Below, piece after piece: positions 1 through 9,268 of a stretch of DNA of 64,000 bases (positions are counted from its first letter, which is position 1; each line of letters opens with the position of its first letter). This DNA comes from Romanomermis culicivorax (lineage: Eukaryota > Nematoda > Enoplea > Mermithida > Mermithidae). Location: positions 2,294,001 to 2,358,000 of the forward strand of contig CAWUHX010000010.1 in the NCBI GenBank assembly GCA_963922205.1, written 5' to 3'. The notes beneath the pieces are model-generated. The model did no database searches, was not told where the DNA came from, and saw only the letters and a list, made by a program, of their open reading frames with translations. Position numbers and translations under genes: made by a program.

Positions 1-1625
1 AATTATTCTTTTTTCCAGGCCAAAAGTCAGATCTTTAGATAAATAACATTTTATCGCAAAATTTTTAAAATACTCGCACTACAGTGCACTTTGCATTATT
101 ATATATTTTGGATGATATTTAGAAACTAGAAAATCATGTTTGAGAAAAAACTACTTTTGATCTTGTAGTCCGGTCGCATATTCTTCAAAGCTTTGGAATC
201 GCTCACGTCAGTTACGAATCTCGAGGGAAAGTGATTTAGTATGACATCAAGCGTGGTGTTCAGATTTATTCACTATCGAGACCGTAGAGTAATTGAGATG
301 TAAATTAAGTCGCTATTCCAAAAATATGGTTTCAGTTTTAACGGAGGATTTACAATTACCATTTTCATTGATTATTAGCTTTTAATCCGTTTTTCAAATG
401 AGTCCTTGGAGCAGATAAAAGGGTGATAAACTTGGAAGCTTTTTGTTCGTTCCGTCAGATATAATGTGGTTACTGTTGGTCCGAAGTTTCTGTGCAAAAT
501 TGGAGTAATACAAACCGAAGCCAATAGAATTTGTTGCACTGATCCACCTGGACGTGCTCAAGTTCTCTCAAACAGATGTGAATCCAGATATCCAACTTAT
601 CATCAGAAGGAATCCAATAGTTTGGAATATTCACATTCACTTGCTGACGCCAGAAAATCAGTATGTTTTTAGGCACAACCACTTCTCAATCAAGATAAAG
701 CCGCTGGAGCAAAATCTTTAAAACACCAACCGTTCGCTGGAGCGCCAATTCTGCAAGATCGGGTTTCGCAAGCATACAAAAAACTGAAGACTAGCGTGCC
801 CCCGTGGAAAGCGCTGTTTTCGATTTATATCAGCAATAAAGAAACTGAGAATATTCTCTTTTCGCCCATCAGGGTAACTAAATTTCTCTCAGGTTTGAAT
901 AATTTAATGATTGAAAATTTTCACCATCTAGAAAAACGTCGAAAAATTATTTGCCGTATTTCGCGAAATCGTTCAAAAAAGTTACGATGAGGAAGAGCAA
1001 CAAATTATTAGTTGTCCCAGCGCTGAAGAAATATCTTTGCTGCTCACATGAAGATATGATTTGTTGGATATGAATCAACAAGCATAATGTTGACGCTGAA
1101 AAGTCAGCATCTGTAGTCTGTTTTAGAAAATGCTGATAAATTTAAAAATCGCAAAAAATAAGTGCCCGGCCCTTCGTTCACGTGCAGCTTCTACTTCAGG
1201 ATTTTTACTCAGAAATAGTAGAGGTTGCATAATTGAATAAGCCGAAAAATTTTCAATCCTATGCAGCATATAATTGAACAGAAAATAGTAGAAATGGGAG
1301 TTATTGCTGGCCTCCCACTCTTAATATCTACAAGCATTTCAAGAAAAATAGGCCATTCATTTTCAAATCAGCCCCGGAATGCCAAAATAACGTCCTTTTA
1401 TTTTCAATTCCAGAATATTTAATTTGTTCATTAAAAAGCTTGTGATATTGATGCGTATATTTATTTGTTTTACACGGAATAAATATAACTTCCACTCAGC
1501 GATGAGCACGTTTATTGTCAGCGTACATGCACGTAGGGGTCAGGGGGAAGTGAACAACCCCTACCTGTCCCGAAGACACTCCTCCTTGAACCTTTTTGAA
1601 GACAGTTTTTCTGATAATTTTGATG
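1..1625. other. Left flank, no assigned gene
   Basis: AT-rich sequence left of the retroelement. The only protein-like stretch is an open + frame from 673 to 990. It follows an acceptor-like TGTTTTTAG and holds a segment ending in NILFSPIR before a possible donor near 870. That segment is loosely like the first helix of serpins (inhibitor-type proteins), but it is too short to assign. It could be an exon of a gene entering from the left, or a remnant. I see no other supported features. Confidence 0.3.
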
Positions 1626-1629
1626 CATA
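1626..1629. repeat. Target-site duplication CATA, left copy
   Basis: CATA lies directly before the TG of the first LTR and recurs directly after the CA of the third. No copy is found around the middle LTR, as expected if only one insertion event occurred. Confidence 0.75.
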
Positions 1630-3058
1630 TGTCACGTGCTGCTCAATTCTCCAACGTCACGTGATTCCGATCATGCCGACATTTTGTTATTTTTCATGTT
1701 TCGTTTATTACTCGATCATGCTTTTGTTTATTTCATTTTTACACATGCATTTTACGTTCGTTCTTATATTTTTCATGCATTTCTATGTTTCGTTTTGTTG
1801 TATTTTTATTTCTTTACAAACGCGGGCTACAGTAGGCCCTTTAGCTAAAAACTTCCGCCAGTCGTGCTCCACGAGCACATGGCTATTTTTGGTGCATTCA
1901 CGCACCTCTTATCATCAAAAATTAGCGTCGTTTTTGTTACGCAAAAACGACTAGCTAAGAAGTTTTAGCTAAAGACGTTCATATGCTTAGCATAGGCACT
2001 GCAGTCGGCCTCAGTGCTAAACGCATGTGAACGAAAAAATGTCTATGTGCTCATAGGCATCTTCTGCATCGCGTCTAGCTGCAGAAGTTAGCTTGAGCGC
2101 CGAGAAACTCCGCCCAAGCTGCAGCTGTAGCCAAACATGTCCTTAAAAGGACATGTTTCTTTAGTTTTTCGCTCATTCTTGGGTTCACCAAGCTTTCGTC
2201 CAGTTGTAACTCCGCGTCCGCCGCCTTTTCATCAAATTTGCATATTTTATTATACACCTGTGCGTCCGCCGCCTTATTACCAATAAATTTGCATAAATTT
2301 ACCCTTGTTCACTGCGTCCGCCGCTTACCATCTACAGTACCCGCTGCCCATCAGTGCCAGGTGTCCGACCGCCCCCGGTTCATGAAGAAAACGTTGGAGT
2401 ATCGCCTCCCGCAGGCCGCCGCTCGCCGCTAGGACCTTTGAGGATCACATCCCCGCTCCCAGTGCCAGAAGACCGAAAGCATCCAGGGACTTGCCACCCG
2501 TTGCGTCGAATCGCTTGAGAAACAGGACTAGGTGAGTCTTCTCAGGGGATTATTGTTATTTGTGGGGTATTTGTTGGGGAATCCTTCCTAAGTCGGTTTC
2601 CCAAGGTTTCCACAGATAAGTAGGGCCTCCACCTCTCAGGTTCGGGCTAAAAAGGGGCTGTCTGGTTCATAATCGGGTCCCACAAATTAGGTCATTTTAC
2701 GGGTGACCCTGTCCCCACTCTCACTGAGTAGGACTCGGGGATTGTCGCACCTAGCCTGGCAGCGTTGTCCATTACCCTACAGCAAACCCCAAGGACAACA
2801 CAAGAGAACCAGCTATAGACCTCTCTATAGCCACCATTCGCCAGGTTAGGCCCCAACGCCATTTAGAGAAGCCTGGGGAAAACACCAGTATCCATCAGGA
2901 GTCACAGCCTATTACTCACTGTAGTAGGATCAATCTGATATGGTTCACCATCAATGTGACGTCTAAAACACGGTATCACCTGATGAGATACCCAAACCTC
3001 CCCAGCTCTCCCAAATCCACATGTCATACACGTGACATGGATGGCGAAACATGTGACA
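1630..3058 (+). repeat. LTR 1 of element A
   Basis: Starts TGTCACGTGC and ends ATGTGACA, giving a 6-bp perfect terminal inverted repeat TGTCAC/GTGACA. A TATA-like run at about 2242-2254 and an AATAAA at 2282-2287 are candidate promoter and polyadenylation signals. Three copies of GCGTCCGCCGC occur between about 2210 and 2325. A hairpin-rich AT region with GCTAAAA/TTTTAGC pairs lies at about 1840-1975. It differs from LTR 3 at about eleven positions counted by eye. Confidence 0.93.
2530..2537 (+). promoter_or_regulatory. Candidate major splice donor inside the LTR
   Basis: AG|GTGAGT is a full consensus 5' splice site downstream of the putative TATA and polyA signals, so it would lie in the 5' leader of the transcript. 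Acceptor-like CAG sites occur just before the gag start (near 6694) and before the envelope-like start (near 9253). It is repeated in the other LTRs at 17260 and 31992. No transcript evidence is available. Confidence 0.45.
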
Positions 3059-3076
3059 TGGCGAGGCTGGAAAATC
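3059..3076 (+). promoter_or_regulatory. Primer-binding site, copy 1
   Basis: TGGCGAGGCTGG follows the LTR end with no gap. It starts with TGG, the complement of a tRNA CCA end, and complementarity may continue to 3080. The reverse complement reads as a tRNA 3' end with discriminator G followed by CCA, plus a T-arm-like GGTCGATT. G at that position is typical of serine tRNAs, but I cannot name the tRNA. Confidence 0.7.
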
Positions 3077-3079
3077 GAC

Positions 3080-3430
3080 CTTAAGTCTGGCACTCGCCCT
3101 TAAGTGCAAAAACTTTACCCTTGGGTCGGAACTACCCCCAGGTCGGGTCAATTCCCATTTTAAGTCGGACAAGCCCCCTTAAAATCGGGTACTAGCCATC
3201 CAATAAGTCCGAGACCCCCCCAAATTCGGGTTTACTGCCTAATGGGTCGGGAATGCCCCTTATTTCGGATTACCGCTACTGTAGGTCGGCTACCTCCCCT
3301 CAAGTCGCGTGTTATTACTGTAAATCGGAAATTTTTCCCGTGCCACCGAGAGTTATTACTGTAGGTCGGGAATTTATCCCTTAACATCGAGTTTAATTAC
3401 TGTAAGACGGGATTTGCCCTTACGAGTGAT
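3080..3430 (+). repeat. Degenerate 27-32 bp tandem repeat after the PBS, copy 1
   Basis: About a dozen units of the general form AAGTCGG followed by a C-rich run (CCCC or CCCTT). They recur every 27-32 bases right after the primer-binding site, and later units carry TTACTGTAGGTCGG. Units have diverged from one another. A smaller three-unit array with GAGTCGAGTTAT follows at about 3503-3566. Confidence 0.6.
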
Positions 3431-4217
3431 CTAAATGTGACCTACATGTGTATATAATTATCTCACGCGTGTGTATAACCCCCTATGAGTAATAAATTCC
3501 CCCTGAGTCGAGTTATTTATCCTCAGAGTCGAGCTATTTGTCCCAGAGTTGAGTTATATATCGAGTATTCTGTATTTCTCCTCTGATTAATTCTGTACAT
3601 TCTGCATACTTAATCTGTGTTGTAAACTACCTTATCTGTCTCTTTCCCCTTATTCCCCCCCTTCTCTAATCCTGGGCGGTATACTGTAGCCCTCCGGGTG
3701 GGTGCCATTACAGTACGCCTGTGCCCCTTCCCGTACTGTAACTACAGTATACCCATACGCGGGTACTGGTATCACAGCGGTAGGGGTTTACAGCCTCTCT
3801 TGACCGTTGGTGGTCCGTGACCCTATGATACAGTACACCCTCCACGTATGATTCTGGACGTCATACGTGGCTGCGATCTGTTAAATGTGTACAGTATTTT
3901 TGTATGTCGGCGGAAACTGTCGGAATTGCTCACTTTTCCGGCCCCAAAATTTTCCATTTACTGTTTACACATTTAACACGCGTATGTCCAAATCTCATAT
4001 TCCCGTTTTTGGTTATTTCTCCCCCTTTTCTTTTCTCGGTCATCCGAGCAGTGTCAAAAAAAAAAAAAAAAAAATTTTCTGTTTTGATGCCACCGCTCCA
4101 GTATGACACCCTTACGTAAGTTTCCCTCTCTTCCTCATTTCTACTTACTGTAAAGTCTGTTCTCTTCTCTTCTCGGGTTGTTGCATCTAGACCATAGACT
4201 TTACGGGTCGTGTTCTT

Positions 4218-4926
4218 TGACGTCAGCAACGACAACGTTACGGGTTGTTGTTGTTGTGTGGTTCAGCCTCACGGATGCAACCACTGACGTCTGCAACAGC
4301 CGCTTCACTTGCTGTTGCTTTAAGGGGTGGGTAGCCCTCCGGGTCCTACTCCTGACGTCAGCAACCGACATTACGTGTTGTTGTTTAAGTTAACACTCCT
4401 GCAGTAATGACTTCTGACGTCTGCAACAGCTGAAGCTAACGTTGTTGTAACAGGTTCGGCTGGTTCTCTGCACCCCATCTGTGACGTCAGCAATGGTGAC
4501 GCACCGTGTCACTATTGGAAGATGTGAAGGTCTTACAGGTGCCACATCTGATGTCTGCAACAACTGCATCTCATGTCATTGACTTAAGGTATCAGACCCT
4601 CGGTTCCACCTTTTGACGTCAGCAACGGCACCATCACGTGTTGCTGTATACCGATAGTTGGCTTCAGGGCCCTATTGCTGACGTCAGCAATGACAATGTA
4701 TCATGTTCTCGCAGCAGGAATTGAGGTTACATGATCCTATTTCTGACGTCTGCAACGGTAACATTACGTGCTACTGCAGGGGTTTTGCTGGCCTTAGGCA
4801 CTCACCCCTGGCGTCTGCAACTGCGACATGATACTTGAATACTCTTATCCCAGGCACCTGCAGTCAGCACCAAGGTCATGTGTTGGTTCATACCCTTACC
4901 TTATGACGTCAGCACCAGGTTACTGT
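4218..4926 (+). repeat. Array of about 65-bp repeats with TGACGTCAGCAAC cores, copy 1
   Basis: Cores start at 4218, 4285, 4353, 4415, 4482, 4549, 4614, 4679, 4744, 4809, 4859 (weak) and 4914, a spacing of 62-68 for most units; an isolated core lies at 5243. Each core reads TGACGT(C)(A/T)GCAAC and most are followed 10-15 bases later by a partial complement such as GTTGTTG or GTTGCTG. Units such as 4619-4646 can therefore form a CAGCAAC/GTTGCTG stem. The DNA also holds the palindrome TGACGTCA, a CREB/ATF-type binding site. Either the RNA hairpins or the DNA sites could be the selected feature. Confidence 0.75.
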
Positions 4927-6331
4927 CGGTCCTATGAGTATTCCACTTGAGTTGTAGGTGGTCGCTGGCGCATGGTCCTATCACCTACCTCTCTTGTCCT
5001 AGGGTTGTGTGTGTCTGGGGGCTGATGCCTGGGAAACATCAGTCCACATATATACACCACCTGAGATGCTCACTAGCCTGCGTACTGATCAGGTTGTCCG
5101 CCCGGGTAGCGGCACCGTTGATCAGCACGTGACTGTTTTCAAGCTTAAACTGCAGGTTTGAACGAGTTACACTCGGCCTCAGCTGGGTTGGTTGTTTGAC
5201 TCGTGCAGGCAGCAGGCATTTGCAGTCGGTACTGCCTGTGTCTGACGTCTGCAAGGGTTCAGCAATCTTCTTGTAAATTTCTTTACTAAATTCACTCATC
5301 TTCTTTCATCTCATCGAGCTGTCATACATAGATCTTCTTTAGTGTCCCCGCCGTAGTGGTTCCCAAGGGACCGCGGCACAGCCTCCGGTTGGGTCTAGAG
5401 TGTATAGGACCCCCTGTCATATTTCATTCACTCGAACGCCTTCGTTAACTGGCTTAACGATGCCCGGGCTAGAGTCGCCACTGACCCAGAGTCCGCCTCC
5501 GCGGTCCACCCCCTGTTAGTCATGTAAAGTAATAGGCACCGTTGTGTCCGCCTCAGCAAAGGTATTGAGTACGCCTCGATACATATTTTACACTCATATT
5601 CACCCAGGGACACCTTGTACCCGTGATCCCTTAGATGTTTTCGGGTGCGCCCTCAAAACATCCAGAGTAATTCATCTTAACTGACTGAGTGTGTCAGAAT
5701 AGCACCCTTGGTACCCGTGCTCCTCCTCTCTTCTACTGTGTGACCTGCGAACCTCACTTCATCTCAGTGATCGGCCAACCCGGCCACCAGCTGTGTATAA
5801 TACTCCTGGAGAGTGTCCGTTCTGTTGGGAATGCGGGCTCCCATTTCGGACATGGCTGTAAGTTACCTGCGAATGTCGTCCAACACGGAACCTCCTCTAT
5901 AGTCCATCTCACTATGCAGAGATCGCAATCGCTCCTGGCGAGTGAGGCCCGTTGCATAACTGCGCAACCCCTTTGCGTAACTGGGTTTGTAAATTAGTTT
6001 TGCCCCTATTTATTGCTCCCTTTTAAGTTCACTTTCAGTTGTCCACATCCTTTTCACTTTATGCCACTTTATGCGCTACTCCTGGTGAGTAGGATCTTGC
6101 CGGCTACGAGTCCGCCTCACCCCAAGGTTTGTAAACTAGTACAACGGTCGAACCTCCAGGAAAAATCCCTCCTGAGCGGGTTCATCCGTCATCTTATTTC
6201 TCGGCAGGAAAAAACCGCCTCTTCTCTCCTTTTTATGTCTGATCTTCTGTCCTCTTCAGCTATTCTAATTGCCGGGTCCAGGCCCCAACTCTGCATTTTT
6301 GGTCAGGATCGATTCCCCCATATCTCAGGCC

Positions 6332-6394
6332 ATGCCTCTGTCCATCACGGAGGACCAGATAAATTCCCTTCTGCGTCACCCTGATGTACTCTGA
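6332..6394 (+). CDS. Short upstream ORF in the leader, copy 1
   Basis: A 20-codon ORF (MPLSITEDQI...) follows an acceptor-like ATATCTCAG and ends in TGA 303 bases before the gag ATG. Its composition looks more protein-like than neighbouring ORFs. It could be a regulatory upstream ORF or the first exon of a longer Gag, but no good donor is seen, so this is tentative. Confidence 0.2.
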   Translation: MPLSITEDQINSLLRHPDVL

Positions 6395-6697
6395 TCTTAC
6401 ATCTTATAATCCTATTCCATTCTAGCTCCCTTTTCGTGGTCGCTAGTCTTAAGCTAAATCAAGTTTACGTCACAAACGCCGTCGCGCACGCGTTTTCCGA
6501 ATTCACGCGCTCTTTCGCCGCGAATTCAAAAGTAGTACTCACTCTCATTTTACACAATAGAGACACCCCGTCGTTCCTGCCGTCTCAGTACCCAGCCTGT
6601 ACAGACCAGTGAGCCGCTCTCTATTCAATTTTACTTAATTGCTTCACGGGCAAGGACGTCTGTTCTAACCACCTTACGGGAAAACGAACCCTCAGAC

Positions 6698-9240
6698 ATG
6701 AAGTCGGAAACTGATCTCCCTTCACAGATCGAGAACAAGGTCCAAGCAGCATTTGAGAATGCCCTTGGACCCCTCAACCAAAAGTTAGAGGCCATGAATG
6801 GTCGCAGGCACCCTCCCGTGTCCAGCTTTATGGCCCCTCCCACCTTCTCCGGTGCTTTTGGTGAGTCTATCACCGATTTTATGTCCCATCTTACTCGTTT
6901 CTTTACACTCCAGGGTGTAAGCGAAACGGATCATGCGTATAAAATCGCCTTTCTGGAGTCATGCCTCACGGGTCCTGCTCTTGCCTCCTACCGGGACTTT
7001 AGTAGTAGCACTCCAATACCTACCCACTACGAAGAGTTTACAGCTTTTCTACGGAGAGATTTTCCGGTAGGGCGCGACTCTGATCTACATCAGCAGCTGA
7101 TCCAAGATCGACTGCAGAAGCCGACAGAGTCCGCGATAGTCTACCTTGAGCACCTCAAGAGACTATCCAGGGTAGCGTATCCAGATCTCGCGACAGATGT
7201 CCGAGATTCTATCATCAAACCTATCTTTCTGCGAGGACTGAAGCTGGTCCTCCAAGATAGTATCAAGTTTAGGGAGTTTACGACTCTTGAAGAGACACTC
7301 AAGGCAGCCTGTTACGCAGAATCCCAAATCTTTCGGGACGAGATCCGGTACACTGCTCCATCTAACGCCGTTTTCTCTTCAGAACCTAAACACGCCGGAT
7401 ATAATCCCGATATGCCTAACAGAAGCGCAAACGGTCGTCAGAGCAACGCTCCAACGTCGTCATCCTCCGCCGATGAGGTTCGCCGCTTGAAACAGGAGAT
7501 GGCCAGGCTCACGGCCCACGTAGCGAAGCTCACGGCCCAGCAACGTGCACCAGCGCCAATCCAACAGACGCCGCCTCCACAGCCGTCGACACCAAATCAG
7601 TCCGCTGGGCGATGCTCGTCGGGAGCACACCTTCAAACGTGCTCCTTCCACGGACTGTGTACAGATAGCGACGATGACTGCCGGGCCCAGCGTCCCACCG
7701 GTGCCGCTCCCGGTAACAACGCCGCTAACGGTGGTCGCTGTTATTTTTGCCATACACGTGCCCACCCCACGGACCGATGTGATAGGCCTTGCCCTCATTG
7801 TCGTCAAGTGCGAGTGCACCGATCAACTGCCTGTCCGCAGCGCAATCCGGCAAACACGGGTGAGAATGTCTACCAAGATACTGGTTATTCTTCCCAGGGG
7901 ACAAATGTGTACCATCAGAGAAATGGTTATCACCCTCCTAACGGGATGGGAAACCAATATCAGCAGCCCATACGTCGCAACAACGCCGTTGGGGCTACCG
8001 ATGGCCCTCCTCATCCAGATCCTCTTGACCTGGATGATGAGGCACTTGCTGAACACCTGACAGATTCTTCACAACAGTGTTATCCTGTCTGCGTAATCAG
8101 TATTGGATTTTCAGTGGTCCAAGCAGCCCAGGTACCCGTACCGATAAATGTATCGGACATACCGCTGCCACCACCACCACCAAAGTATGCGATGCCGGTC
8201 ACTCTGGACCCCTCGACGACACCGCAGTTTGTTGGCCACGCTAACATCCTCGCATCGTATCGCATTCCCAAAATTAAGACTGCCGAGCCAGCTCCAGCCG
8301 CGAACACGACGTCTTCGGCGCCACCGGCCCGCATCATCCCTCCAGGACCACCGCCTTCGATCCCCACGGATTCGGCTACGGAAGTCCTCGACCAGGTCGA
8401 GCCCATGAATTTGTCAGGTATACTACCTTCTTCTTCAGGTGATCCTAGAGTAGGAACCAGAAATCTATCTCAGTCCACGACTCTATCGATTTCTTGTTCA
8501 CAGCGCCATCGCCCGTCCAAGACGCGATGTTGGCCATCTGGTCAGTTGACCTGGCCAAGAAATACCCGCATTTGCCGTGGACCCTGCTCAACGAGCCATC
8601 GCATGTCGAAGCGCTCACGGCCGCCGACGTGGTGCTTGCGGCACCTGTATCAATGCGACTCTTACGACCCGACATCGCCCGACGGGCACTCGAGTTCATT
8701 GCCAATGGGACTATCACAATCTCGCCCGTCGAGAAGTTCTTATTTGACGGGGAGCCATCCTCGCCTTCGGTCGATGCCGTCCGCCGAGCAGTCGAACAGG
8801 CCAGTCGGATCCTCCTGCCTGCTGCCGCCGCTTCATCACCGACAGCAGCGCCACCTGTTGCCGCGACATCGCCAACAAAAATGGACATTACTGCTTCCTC
8901 GCCCCCGGCCAAGGAACCCGCGAATGATCCTACACCGCCGGCAACAGCCCAAAATACATCGCCGGCAACAGCCCAAGTCAAATCGCCGGCGCCAGCCCAA
9001 GAGACATCTCCGACCGCTGCGACCAAGTCGCCCGTCGTCGAACACATGGCCGTCGACGAGACCTTACGTCCGGTTAACGAAGATGTCAGCATCGTTGAGG
9101 AATCTCCGTTCCCAACGGCAGTCGCCCCACGGTCGCCAAAAATCGGTATCCTCCGGGAAATCCACCCGTGCGGTGGATTGGTCCTCGATTTCCCCGGCCA
9201 GGAACCAATCTCATCCGACAGCGACGAAGAAGAAATCTGA
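6698..9240 (+). CDS. gag: Gag polyprotein, element A copy 1
   Basis: Structural protein that would form the particle and bind RNA. Residues 1-230 contain a helical Ty3-type capsid region. Residues about 265-285 are a short coiled coil. Two zinc knuckles follow at about 348-361 (CX2CX4HX4C) and 365-379 (CX2CX5HX4C), then a proline-rich tail. After about residue 573 the protein-like frame switches: frame 2 becomes Arg/Ser/Pro junk, while frame 1 (8476-9240) gives a sensible sequence with an Ala-Pro-Thr-rich linker and an acidic SDSDEEEI end. A 56-nt GT-AG stretch (8418-8473) would join the two frames exactly. A -1 frameshift is the alternative. The start at 6698 is the first ATG of the frame and follows CCCTCAG, an acceptor-like site. 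Frame 2 also stays open past 9240 into the envelope-like ORF. Confidence 0.75.
8418..8473 (+). other. Putative 56-nt intron in gag, copy 1
   Basis: CAG|GTATAC at the left and TATCTCAG| at the right make a short GT-AG intron. Its removal moves translation from frame 2 to frame 1, where the protein-like reading continues. Frame 1 is closed by stops at 8440 and 8446 inside this stretch. An alternative 35-nt version starting at 8439 gives the same frame change. Confidence 0.4.
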
Positions 9241-9268
9241 CACTGCCCCTCAGGCCAGATTTGTGAAA

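Larger units (their letters stand above)
3059..6697 (+). other. Element A 5' leader, copy 1
   Basis: A 3.6 kb untranslated leader, very long for a retroelement. It contains the primer-binding site, two repeat arrays, a poly-A run of about 18 at 4056-4073 and many short ORFs that look like chance. No protein domain is recognisable. The length suggests structured RNA (packaging, export or internal initiation) or an intron removed by the LTR splice donor. Confidence 0.6.

Noticed and set aside
1424-1954. 176-codon + ORF across the start of LTR 1
   Set aside because: It crosses the flank-LTR boundary, has low-complexity Phe/Ser-rich composition and exists only because the LTR is AT-rich.
4218-4926. 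CRISPR array
   Set aside because: The repeats are degenerate, the units have no unique spacers and the sequence is eukaryotic.
5689-6384. Several 100-120 codon ORFs in the element A leader
   Set aside because: No domain, and composition typical of untranslated sequence.
8445-9092. 215-codon minus-strand ORF opposite gag (and 23177-23824)
   Set aside because: Ala/Gly/Val-rich mirror of the Pro/Ala/Thr-rich frame 1 tail; a complement shadow.
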